Positions 11,265 to 16,825 of a DNA stretch of 26,564 nt are shown piece by piece. The notes beneath the pieces are model-generated. The model was not told where the DNA came from, ran no database searches, and saw only the letters and a program-made list of their open reading frames with translations. Position 1 is the stretch's first letter. The number at the start of each line of letters is the position of its first letter. The translations under genes were made by a program, and so were the position numbers. Where the stretch lies: NCBI GenBank assembly GCA_026770585.1, contig MU646303.1:1743727-1770290 (forward strand), given 5' to 3'. This stretch comes from Baffinella frigidus (lineage: Eukaryota > Cryptophyceae > Cryptomonadales > Baffinellaceae).

Positions 11265-14200
11265 TAGGAGCGTGTGCAGGGGCGTGAGAGGGGGGGTGAC
11301 GAGGGGCGGAGCGGAGAGGCACAAACCTGTTTGTTGATGCACTTGATGGCCCTGGCCTGCCACCACTCCCCCCCCCACTTCACCTCGATCTGCGAGTTGC
11401 GCTTCAACCACGCCGGCGTGTCCGCCCAATTAGAGATCTGCTTCCCGAAATCGGGCATGTCCGGCTCCCCCATTAGATACGTCTGCGCCATGCCCTCCGC
11501 CTTGCTCTTCCGCTTCCTCTTCCCGCTCTGCTCGTTCGCGCCCGCAGCCGGCTCCACCGCCGCGCCCTTCCTCCCCACCCCGCCAAAAACCCCTTCCCCT
11601 GCCCCGCCCACCTCCCCTTCCCCGCCACCAGCCGCGCCCCCTCCCGCGCCTCCTCCCTCGCCCCCGCCCTCGCCCCCGCGAGGCGTGGCGACCGAGGAGG
11701 CGCCCTCTGCACTGGGCGCCCTAGCCATCGGATCGCCATCCGGAACCTCCTTGTCCTCCGCATCCTCCGGAACCTCCTCCCCCGGGAGGGTGTCGGCCAC
11801 GAGCATCACCTTGGTTTAGGGTTTAGGGTTTAGGGTTTGGGGCTTTGGGTTGGGGGTTGAAGGTTTAGGGTTTGGGGCTTGGGGTTTAGGGTTTAGGGTT
11901 TAGGGTTTAGGGTTTAGGGTTTAGGGTTTAGGGTTTAAGGTTTAGGGTTTAGGGGTTACAATCCAGGGTTTGGGGTTTAGTGTTCAGGGTTTAAGGTTTA
12001 ATGTTTAGGGTTTAGGGTTTAGGGTCGAGGATGACCTTGGCCCAGCTCACGTCGCTCAGCGCGATATCCGGGGCCTGCAGGCGCGCGCGCACCTGTGTGG
12101 GGTGAAGAGTTTGGGGTTTAGGGTTGTGTTTGACGATATGATTTAGGAAATGGTCGTGTTTGACAATAGGGTTTAGGGTTTGCCGGTGCCCCAAACTCGC
12201 CGTCCATGCAGGAGAGGTGAAACCTTGTTAGCGTGTGCCGTGATGCACTTGTTAGCGTGTACTGTTCGAGTGTCGATGCACGCGTCCACGTGTGAGCGTT
12301 GTAATGCACGTGTTAGCGTGTACCTTGCTGCAGAGCTTCTCCCGCACGCTCTCGATGCTCCAGTCTGACTCGGACACCCGCCCGACCTTGCCTTGCCGCA
12401 GCCCCTCCTTCGCCGTGCGGTTCAGCGATACCACCCTGCCGCGCAACGATTCACAACTCTAGCTCTGCCTGAGTAAATATGGGCTCGCCATCAATGTATT
12501 CTAAGTGCACGTGTGTGCCAGAGTTCCTGATCTAAACTCACTTGACAATGAACCTAGTTTTACTCAGGCAGAGCTAGGAAGAGGCCGTCAGCTCCGCAGC
12601 CTGATCAGCAGTGCACGGAGATGCGGCGGGGTCTTTCTTTCTCGTTCCCGCTCTCGCTCTCTCTCTCTCTCTATCCATCTCCATATCCATCTCGCTCTCT
12701 CTCTCGCTGGGCAAAGCAAGCCTCGCCGTCTCACAACGCACACCAACCCCCACCATCAGCAAATCGAGTCTCACCGCTTCTTCATATCGTCGATCTTCGC
12801 AACATCCCCCGGCGGCGTATCAACCCGCCTCGCCAGGGCCTTGAGCCCCCGCCGGATGTCGGCGCTCGCATCCTCGACCGCCTGCACTCGCGCCGTGTGA
12901 GGGGGAGCGATGCGATGTCCGAGCGTGCGTGGGGATGGCGCGTGAGGGTGGCGAGTGAGGGGAGCCTAGCTCTGTCTTGAGTTTTATTTTGGCTCGTCCT
13001 ACAAAAAAAAAATAAGAGCAGAAATTGAGTACAAAAGGGCGAATAGAAAGCCTTTTGGACGAGCCAGAATAAAACTGAGGCAGGGCTAGGGAGCCACCTG
13101 CACGAGCAGCTCGGGCGGCGGGAGGAGCACGGCGTCCGCGTCCGGGAGCCTGGGGTTCAGGGTTTATGGTTTAGAGTTTAGGTTTCAGGGTTCAGGGTTC
13201 AGGGTTCAGGGTTCAGGGTTGAGGTTTTAGGTTTCAGAGTTAAGGGTTTAGGGTTTAGGGTTTAGGGTTTAGGGTTTAGGGTTTGGGGTTTGGGGTTGCC
13301 TCATGGCGTCACGATCGCCCTCACCGTACACGATCTCCCACTCGCCTGTGGCGGGGTGGGGGATTAGGGGGTTAGGGGTTGGGGTTTTGAGGTTTGGGGT
13401 TAGGGTTAGGGGGTTAGAGGTAAGGGGTTAGAGGTTCGTGGTTGGGGTTAAGGGTTGGTGGTTAGGGTTGACTGTTGAGTGTTTAGGGGTTAGGGTTGAG
13501 GGTTGAGGGTTGAGGGTTGAGGGTTTCGGGTTTCGGGTTTCGGGTTTAGGGTGTAGGGTCCAGGGTTTAGGGTGTATGGTTTACCCGAGGCCTCGTCAAA
13601 CTCGGTGAGGTGCCCCACGAACCAATCCCTCGCGTTGTAGAACACGCGGATCCGCGACCCCACCTGATACGCGGGCGGGTTCTCCGCCAGGATCACCTCC
13701 GCACGCTTCCGCGGGACAGAGGGCCCCTCCCCCCCGTTGGCCTCGCCGTCGCCCCCCTTGGCCTTGCTCCGCTTCGCGCTGGGCGCCGCGCCCGGCGTCT
13801 CAGCCGCGCCGCCCCCCGCAGCAGTAGGGGAGGCGGCGCCCGTGCTCGCGGGCGTCGCGGGCGCCGTGCCATCTGGCGTCATGGCGCCTGCCTCCCCCAC
13901 CCAGACACGCTGGCCCTGCGCATCCCGCTCCCAGTAGCCCCCTGCCGGCAGGCTCGCGAGCGGCTTCACGGGCGTCGCCGCCGGCTTGGCGGGGGAGGGG
14001 GCGGCGGTGTGCGGCTTCTTGAGGTTGGGGAGGATGTTGGGGCGGGAGGGCGCGGGGCGCGAGAGGTGCGGGAACGCCGAGCGCCGCGTCGCGATCGTCG
14101 TGTCGCGGATAGCGTTCACCTGCTCAGGGTTTAGGGTTTGGGGTGTGAGGTCAGGGTTTCCGCGCTTTCTATCGCCATCAAGACCACCCCCCCTGCGCCC

Positions 14201-16413
14201 CCTGCGCCCCGGGCCGGGTCTAGGGCCCAGACCTCCACGCGCTGCACCACGGCCGCCAGCGCCCCGCAGATGGGCGCCATGTCCTTCCCCCCGGCGCTCG
14301 CCCCCTCAGGATGCGCCGTGCACAGCGCTTTGCTGTACTCTTTTTCCGCGAGGGTGAGCAGCCGCTTCACCAGCTGCTTGCACTCCTTGACGCCCAGCTT
14401 GCTCCCCGCTGCCGCCCACCACACCACCCGGCGTCAGAGGGGAGGGACAACACTCCTCGAGCAACGCGCGGCAGGTACAGGCATGTGCCAGGGAAAGTTG
14501 ACGGCGGGAAAGGCGGCGTGGAGGCCCCAACCACAAGCCGAGTTCAAGCCCCCGCTGCGCCAAGAACATAAGTGTCAGGCTGACGCGGGGGGGGGGGGGG
14601 CGGACCTGAGGCCTGGGACTCCTCGACGAGGACAGTGACGTAGGGCGCGCAGCTGACGAGGAGCGCCTCGACGCGCGCCTCGTGCGCCTTGCTGCCGTTC
14701 TTGGGCGTGCACGCCTTGACTGTCGAGCGGATGATGCGATCCGCGGAGTCCTTGGGGTTCTCCTGCGCGCTCTTGCAGAGCGTCGAGCAGATGTGCATGC
14801 GCTCGAGCCACGCGGCGCCCTCCCCCTTCCAGCACGCCGCGGGCTGCGACAGCCGCACCCACCCCGTCCGGGTCTTGACCCACGGCACCACCGCCTCGCT
14901 CCCCGCTATCCCGCTCGCCCCGCTCGTGTCGAGGTGCAGCGCCAACGGCTCAGCCATCACAGGCAACGTCGGCGCCGGATGCCCCGTGGTCCCGGGGCGG
15001 TTACGGATAAGGTCGCCCACGAGGCGCGCGTTGGCGACGCCGTGCTCGAGCAGCGCGTCGGGTGGGATCACCGTGCCCGCCTCTGTCACAAACGCGTAGT
15101 TGTGCATCACGAGGAGCGTGGGGCGCGCGTGCTCCCCCTCAGCGGACGCCTGCTCCGCCTTGTCCCCCTCCTCCTCCACGACCTTGGTCCACTGCGCCGC
15201 GAAGTGGTCCTGCAGCTCGGCCGCGCTCTGCGCCACCACGCCGTCGGCCGGGTTGTACGTGCGCGCGTTGCTCCACACCAGGTCCACGTCGCGTGCGAGC
15301 GTGTCGCGCCATTCGCCGCCTTTCCACTCTGGGCAGTACACCCCCGCCTCGATGCTGCGAACGAGCGACGACAGGTCCATCGGTTCCGTGATCTGCAGGC
15401 CCCCGCGAAACCTCGTCACGCTTCTCTTCTTCGATTCGCGGCCAGCAACATTCCGGGAGAGGAACAGGGAGGATGTAGGGCGTGGGTGGCGGGGAAGTTT
15501 TTTGTGCGGTCAACGCGCGGGTGGTCTGCAGTCGCCCGCGCAATCACGTGAATCACGTCACGCGTCTGTGCGAATCGCGGCCAGCCGCCATTTCGGATCC
15601 TGCCCACAAAATAGGGTAGCTGTCTCTCCCCTGACCGAGTTGGGCGCTGGCTGGCGTCCCGAACAGAAGCTACGACAGAGGGTATCCGTGAACGCGCGGG
15701 AGCGGTGCTGCCAGGAGGCGTGCAGCCGCAGTTTCTACTTCGAGGAGGGCCGCGCACGAACCTTCTCGAAGTAGTCAGAGACTTCAGGCTCCTCGGGATC
15801 GACGGGCTCCGCGAACAATTGCCCGCCCTTCCTCTTCATCACATCCTTCAGCACGCCCACCACCCGCTTGTGGAACTTGGTGAGCGCCGTCTTTTCCTGC
15901 CGCACCAGCCATTTCGGGTACCCCACCATGGGCGCCCCGGCCCGGTGCAAGTAGTCCCTGCACAAAAAAGTGGCCACGGCCCGTCACCTCACGCGTCGCA
16001 AATGAGCAGGGTTGGGAAGCTTCGCGGAAGGTGCGCCTGTCAAAAATACGAGAATCCGGTCGCCGCGATATGCAACGGGGTCGCTGGCAACGGTGCTCGC
16101 ACGGGGCGAGTCCTTGGAGAGTGGGCGGGCCTCACCGCGGCGCGTCGGCGTCACTCGGAAGAGCGCGAGGAATGGGGATCTTCACCACGCCCTGCGAATC
16201 CGAGCTGTCAGATTTGACCAACAACAGTCCACACACATGTCGAGCGGGCAGGATCAATGCGATGCTCCATACACATCTTTCTTCAACCAACAATCACCCG
16301 GGCGATACCAGGGGTTTCGAGTTCTTGGCGAGGGGGTCCTCCAGTTCAGACGAAGGCCCCGCCCGCTTCCGAGAGGACTGCGCCACAGCACGTCGCCCGA
16401 AGATCAGCAACAT
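184..16413 (-). CDS. Giant multi-domain chromatin reader (bromodomain, Tudor/Agenet, DDT/WHIM, BRWD-like); 3' end beyond window
   Basis: I threaded exons by hand, requiring GT/GC-AG sites and agreeing phase. Exons, 5' to 3': 16413-16309, 16191-16136, 15957-15762, 15392-14606, 14408-14188, 14119-13585, 13345-13300, 13149-13098, 12881-12775, 12435-12324, 12092-12036, 11809-11327, 10776-10669, 9802-9707, 9163-9042, 8898-8845, 8668-8464, 8077-7784, 7647-7587, 7421-7344, 7000-6837, 6570-6454, 6254-6154, 6088-6046, 5941-5858, 5635-5545, 5242-4707, 4482-4384, 4164-3985, 3751-3531, 3242-3140, 2792-2686, 2613-2558, (1887-1830 tentative), 1737-1695, 1545-1346, 1051-1004, 647-587, 347-about 184. Phases close at every junction from 16413 to 2558 and again from 1737 on; only the join around the tentative exon is unresolved. 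The product exceeds 2,000 residues and probably reads acetylated or methylated histones in the nucleus. It could still be two adjacent genes; continuous phase argues for one. The first ATG (16413) is the best visible start, but an upstream exon is possible. Confidence 0.7.
348..586 (-). repeat. Intron with ATAGGGCGG-type minisatellite
   Basis: Between exons 38 and 39. Near 430-505 the unit is GATAGGGYGG followed by YTGTTGGC-like spacers, repeated about four times. The end next to exon 39 is ordinary TTTAGGG-like repeat and supplies the acceptor AACCAG/G. The GATAGGG unit may derive from the telomere heptamer. A G run lies at 560-571. Confidence 0.6.
648..1003 (-). repeat. Telomere-like intron (exon 37 to 38)
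   Basis: Most of 690-1000 is degenerate TTTAGGG (variants TTCAGGG, TGTAGGG, TTGAGGG, TTTGGGG). In sense it reads CCCTAAA. The donor begins CCAG/GTCTAACCCC and the acceptor is CGAACCAG/G. Confidence 0.8.
1052..1345 (-). other. Ordinary intron (exon 36 to 37), no telomere-like repeat
   Basis: CCAG-terminated intron with C/T-rich sense sequence near the acceptor (GGGTGGCAG). It shows that not every intron in this gene is made of telomere repeat. Nothing else recognised. Confidence 0.5.
1738..2557 (-). other. Intronic region around tentative exon 34, with element fragment and partial telomere-like sequence
   Basis: The stretch holds tentative exon 34 (1830-1887), a fragment of the GCTCTGCCTGA inverted-repeat family ending in CAGGCAGAGC at 2151-2159, and weak telomere-like sequence at 2280-2557. 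G runs occur near 2375. No other coding sequence recognised. Confidence 0.45.
3041..3110. mobile_element. Partial member of the CTAGCTCTGCC family
   Basis: Right end TTTACCTGAGGCAGAGCTAG plus the interior shared with the copy at 17687-17812. The left end is not recognised. It lies in the intron between exons 31 and 32. Confidence 0.55.
3140..3751 (-). CDS. Exons 30-31: helical region, possibly a further WHIM-like motif
   Basis: Exon 30 (73 codons) encodes AAQALLFLELCFTVPLGRAT and, later, PEWMLDRRPVWVANVEKVST followed by QLALVVEEFHVHGIEAI. Exon 31 completes a split Arg codon and encodes AMREFSTAKWKFNNECSAVK plus a basic tail. The W..DRR.VWV...EKVS...QLA..VEE pattern is reminiscent of the conserved block that follows DDT domains, but I am not certain. 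Phases agree on both sides, and exon 31 joins cleanly to the BRWD-like exon 32. Confidence 0.55.
3752..3984 (-). repeat. Telomere-like intron (exon 29 to 30)
   Basis: Almost the entire intron is degenerate TTTAGGG/TTTGGGG/TTGAGGG, including six consecutive GTTGAGG units near 3925-3965. The donor is GTG/GTCTACCC and the acceptor AAACCAG/G, both within repeat-derived sequence. Confidence 0.85.
3985..4482 (-). CDS. Exons 28-29: LysM-like motif
   Basis: Exon 28 encodes VGIASYFGVDVDKLVSINLS, MYDGLHSHARFKQ; exon 29 opens GTLLFLPAPTLATVWP. Together this reads like a LysM-type unit: (x)IAxxFGVDxxxLVxxN, YxGL, a basic residue, then GTxLxLP. It is presumably a small fold reused inside a nuclear protein rather than a peptidoglycan binder. 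The rest of exon 29 (60 codons) is leucine-rich and unassigned. Exon 28 stays open in frame into its downstream telomere-like intron, so retention would add repeated Leu-His/Asn-Pro-Lys-Pro peptides. Confidence 0.5.
4165..4706 (-). repeat. Two telomere-like introns flanking exon 28
   Basis: 4165-4383 is built of GTGTAGGGTGCGGGGT-like 14-mers (two altered heptamers) plus TTAGGGTTGGGGG units. 4483-4706 is TTTAGGG, TTTGGGG and TTCAGGG. The tandem 14-mer shows local amplification of a mutated telomere unit. Exon 28 donor is GTACACCC. Confidence 0.85.
4707..5635 (-). CDS. Exons 26-27: WHIM-like segment and acidic tail
   Basis: Exon 26 encodes ESKRLASRTDNAGNMRGIPL and ends in a split Gly codon. 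Exon 27 begins GRRYWALDGVDCHVALEAC and later has AAQPWRLITKETEWCTLEAY followed by EEERRVLKNIRIL. The RRYW start, followed by a W..........L..YL....EE..VLKNI pattern, is reminiscent of WHIM motifs that follow DDT domains. A Lys/Glu-rich, then Ala/Gly-rich linker follows, ending near YIASEDETP. An ISWI-partner-like role is only inferred from the DDT/WHIM pairing. Confidence 0.55.
5243..5544 (-). other. Intron (exon 26 to 27) with CTCAAGTCC repeats, no telomere-like sequence
   Basis: In sense the acceptor is GACATGACAG/GG. 5278-5345 on the plus strand has a short tandem of TCAAGTCCCTCAAAT-like units (about four). No coding potential recognised. Confidence 0.5.
5858..6254 (-). CDS. Exons 23-25: HMG-box-like segment
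   Basis: After an acidic helix (ETLTEADVFREELDKSSELD) the exons join to give GWSVFLSQNGGMQNIK and AAADLWKKTDENAKKDFNDK followed by AKIMREDE. This follows the HMG-box order of a hydrophobic/aromatic start (xWxVFLSQN), a central LWKKxxxxxKKxF and a final charged helix. The middle of the box looks shorter than usual, so a divergent or partial HMG fold is likely. A true HMG box would bend or bind DNA. The exon 24 to 25 intron (5942-6045) has CATCAAGG at both ends. Confidence 0.5.
6255..7586 (-). repeat. Four telomere-like introns separating exons 19-23
   Basis: Introns 6255-6453, 6571-6836, 7001-7343 and 7422-7586 are almost wholly degenerate TTTAGGG. Intron 7001-7343 includes a local TTTGGTG array (7027-7068) and a small head-to-head inversion at 7284-7318. 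Introns 6571-6836 and 7001-7343 have direct repeats across their boundaries (see findings). Confidence 0.88.
6454..7647 (-). CDS. Exons 19-22: region of unknown fold between DDT-like and HMG-like parts
   Basis: Four short exons separated by telomere-like introns encode roughly 140 residues, including LPDPTLQYDEMDGTALSIAG, LFEECPFLGDLVATGDTGL, MHMRLSDFARLSGDDRAGLE and VGHLEALLGAEMFRWDRELH. I recognise no family; the position suggests part of a DDT/WHIM helical scaffold. The exon 20 donor appears to be GC (AACG/GCATGC), and the next exon begins with the same GCATGC. The exon 21 donor (GATCTT/GTGGGGCACCT) is copied exactly at the start of exon 22. These two junctions are the clearest places to see intron boundaries made of direct repeats. 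Confidence 0.6.
7784..8898 (-). CDS. Exons 16-18: DDT-like region
   Basis: Exon 17 encodes HDYESVASCVMLAEFFHSFG, which resembles the opening of a DDT domain (xxxLMxxEFLxxFG). Exon 18 continues with leucine-rich helices such as HACLALPALILLVSVLVKEV and a basic segment, RLLERNFEERGRRMLKDK. DDT domains occur in ISWI-associated subunits (BAZ/ACF1, plant RLT), where with WHIM motifs they contact the remodelling ATPase. That function is inferred from weak motif similarity only. Donor and acceptor phases agree (2, 0, 0). The exon 17 to 18 intron holds a GT/GTTT microsatellite. Confidence 0.55.
8389..8444. repeat. GT/GTTT microsatellite
   Basis: A GTGTGTGTGTGT run followed by about ten TTTG units, inside the intron between exons 17 and 18. 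Confidence 0.95.
8669..9041 (-). repeat. Two telomere-like introns flanking exon 16
   Basis: 8669-8844 and 8899-9041 are mostly TTTAGGG/TTCAGGG/TTTGGGG variants. Acceptors are GAACCAAG/G and AACACCAG/G; donors are GTACCC and GTACACCC. Confidence 0.85.
9042..9802 (-). CDS. Exons 14-15: second Agenet/Tudor-like module
   Basis: Exon 14 (9802-9707, 32 codons) encodes VGEVVEVKRPNDKKGQRSR followed by WHLAEVLEVKEGQ; exon 15 continues VFVQYMERDDVPPEWLPTD. The order (charged strand, W-x-x-A-x-V, then a VQYxxxDD...EWL strand) parallels the previous module and fits Agenet/Tudor folds. Exon 15 ends within a Gln codon (CA/G) at donor GTACACCC. Both exons are phase-consistent. Degraded extra copies of exon 14 lie upstream of it in sense (9849 to about 10190). 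Confidence 0.68.
9849..10240 (-). pseudogene. Decayed tandem copies of exon 14 in its upstream intron
   Basis: Three blocks (about 9849-9925, 9997-10050, 10130-10200) repeat the sense start of exon 14 plus its flanking intron. Markers on the plus strand are CTTGTCATxxGCxCGxTTCACCT, CGCCCACCT and the flank AAAGCGAGRTTT. None keeps a clean frame with intact sites, so I treat them as degraded exon copies, not exons. Confidence 0.65.
10049..10385. repeat. Direct repeat of about 65 bp in the exon 13 to 14 intron
   Basis: AGAGAGAAAACCACGGTATT onward (10049-10113) recurs with few changes from 10320 (AGAGATAAAACCACGTTATT). Between and after them are G-rich minisatellite units (GAGGGTGGGTGGAAGACAGG near 10433). 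Confidence 0.65.
10591..10629 (-). pseudogene. Partial duplicate of the end of exon 13
   Basis: In sense this reads GGGAACTGGGATACGCCTAT then CCACGGAGACGTGAGC, paralleling exon 13's end (GAGAACTGGGACAAGGCCAT then CCACGGCGAGGTGAGG). The offset is 73 bp and the donor-like GTGAG is preserved. It encodes NWDTPIHGD versus NWDKAIHGE. Confidence 0.7.
10669..12092 (-). CDS. Exons 11-13: Gly-rich linker and first Agenet/Tudor-like module
   Basis: Exon 11 ends ...DVSWAK and exon 12 resumes VMLVADTLPGEEVPED, across a telomere-like intron with junction-spanning direct repeats. Exon 12 contains an acidic segment, a Gly-rich run (from GEGGGEGGGAGG) and a basic nuclear-localisation-like cluster, SGKRKRKSKAEG. 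The Agenet/Tudor module begins NSQIEVKWGGEWWQARAIKC and continues in exon 13 as VLCRFVGEGAEEEWVSLE. This fits the Agenet pattern: valine-flanked strand, WWxA, then a RFVGxxxEEEWV strand. The function is inferred as binding methylated histone or nucleic acid. Exon 13 has a partial tandem copy just downstream at 10591-10629. Confidence 0.68.
11149..11265. repeat. GA/GCGC microsatellite
   Basis: GAGAGA runs with an interrupting GCGCGCGCGC block, about 115 bp, in the intron between exons 12 and 13. Confidence 0.95.
11810..12035 (-). repeat. Telomere-like intron (exon 11 to 12) with long flanking direct repeat
   Basis: The core (about 11883-11940) is a nearly perfect run of seven to eight TTTAGGG units, among the purest in the window and possibly recently inserted. 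The 15-base sequence at the donor (12026-12040) recurs with two changes at the acceptor (11800-11814). Confidence 0.9.
12324..12881 (-). CDS. Exons 9-10: linker exons, family not recognised
   Basis: Exon 9 (12881-12775) encodes a charged helical segment beginning AVEDASADIRRGLKALARR and ends at a strong donor, GCG/GTGAGA. Exon 10 (12435-12324) completes the split Arg codon and encodes VVSLNRTAKEGLRQGKVGR and a Trp-containing helix ending REKLCSK. Both phases agree with their neighbours. I recognise no domain. The intron between them holds a CT-rich microsatellite and a perfect inverted-repeat element whose end lies only about 24 bases from the exon 10 acceptor. Confidence 0.6.
12459..12577. 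mobile_element. MITE-like element, perfect 19-bp terminal inverted repeats
   Basis: The ends CTAGCTCTGCCTGAGTAAA (12459-12477) and its exact inverse (12559-12577) enclose about 80 bp of non-coding sequence. A TA lies just inside each end, so the element may be GCTCTGCC...GGCAGAGC in a TA target duplication, as in Tc1/mariner-derived MITEs. It lies in the intron before exon 10 of the minus-strand gene. Confidence 0.8.
12635..12710. repeat. CT-rich microsatellite
   Basis: CTCTCTCTCT and CCATCTCCATAT units in the intron between exons 9 and 10 of the minus-strand gene. Confidence 0.85.
12967..13088. mobile_element. MITE-like element of the same family, longer imperfect inverted repeats
   Basis: About 34 bp at each end pair imperfectly (TAGCTCTGTCTTGAGTTTTA on the left, matching the inverse of the right end, which includes TTGGCTCGTCC-type sequence). 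GGGAGCC flanks it on both sides (12960-12966 and 13089-13095), a possible 7-bp target duplication. The sense donor of exon 8 (13097) is only 9 bases from the element. Confidence 0.75.
13098..14408 (-). CDS. Exons 5-8: low-complexity linker and Tudor-like domain
   Basis: Exon 6 is rich in Ala, Pro and Lys, then ends in a Tudor-like core: YQVGSRIRVFYNARDWFVG followed by HLTEFDEASG. Exons 7 and 8 continue it as EWEIVYGEGDRDAM and LPDADAVLLPPPELLVQ, matching the Tudor pattern of an aromatic-rich strand followed by an IVYDDGD-type strand. Such modules typically bind methylated Lys or Arg, or pack against DNA. The exon 7 to 8 intron needs a GC donor (ATGAG/GCAACC); using the nearer GTGAGG site would break the frame of exon 8. 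Exon 5 (14188) has several possible GT donors in a G run, so its 3' end is less certain than its frame. Confidence 0.62.
13150..13584 (-). repeat. Two telomere-like introns flanking exon 7
   Basis: 13150-13299 contains five or more consecutive TTCAGGG or TTTAGGG units each; 13346-13584 mixes GTTAGGG, TTGAGGG and TTTCGGG arrays. Exon 7, only 46 bases, sits between them and encodes Tudor-like sequence, so the repeats are clearly intronic. Confidence 0.88.
14606..16413 (-). CDS. Exons 1-4: N-terminus and bromodomain
   Basis: These exons encode about 381 residues. The bromodomain (roughly residues 77-190) is split by the intron between 15762 and 15392. The first half ends in LFAEPVDPEEPEVSDYFEK and the second begins ITEPMDLSSL, a standard bromodomain helix A/ZA-loop junction (PMDL motif). 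Helix C carries WSNARTYN, with the asparagine expected to bind acetyl-lysine. This should make the protein an acetyl-histone reader. After the bromodomain come about 185 residues with no family I recognise. Exons 1 and 2 are short; they are supported by consistent phases (0, then 2) and by the donor GCCGCG/GTGAGG and the acceptor at 16192. Confidence 0.75.
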
Positions 16414-16825
16414 GGAGCTCTGCGCCTGGGATGCTGTCTGCCACGGCAAGCACACAAAAACAGCATGCACCCAGCCCTCCTTTTAAGCCAGCCCAGCTCC
16501 AATCCCGATCACAGGCTGCTGAACGCTACCTGGCGCGGCGTCGCCATACTGAAACTTCCGCAGCAGCGCACGCGGACCACACCGCTTTTGCGGTGTCTGA
16601 CCCCACCCCAACTAACACAACGGAGTGGGAGGACCCTCCCGATCCCCTCTTCCCGCTCTCTGTGTTTGAGCCGTGTGATTCGATTTCGAAGGTTTTATCC
16701 CGCAAAATATCAAATCGCATCCTTGATTTGGTTCACTTTAGAACCCCACATTCAGGACTGAACGCTTTAGAACCCCACATTCAGCACGCCCTCTTCAGTG
16801 CACCGGAGGAGGTGCAGTACGAACC
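16414..16825. promoter_or_regulatory. Divergent intergenic region, likely shared promoter
   Basis: The bromodomain gene starts leftward at 16413 and the BCCIP homologue rightward at 16826, leaving 412 bp between start codons. The right half is locally AT-richer. It contains a direct repeat (CTTTAGAACCCCACATTCAG at 16736-16755 and 16768-16787) just upstream of the BCCIP start. No clear TATA box was identified. Promoter function is inferred from position only; an upstream exon of the left gene inside this interval cannot be excluded. Confidence 0.45.

Noticed and set aside
14682-15774. Long plus-strand open frames over exon 4
   Set aside because: Antisense shadows of a GC-rich exon; the minus frame carries the bromodomain.
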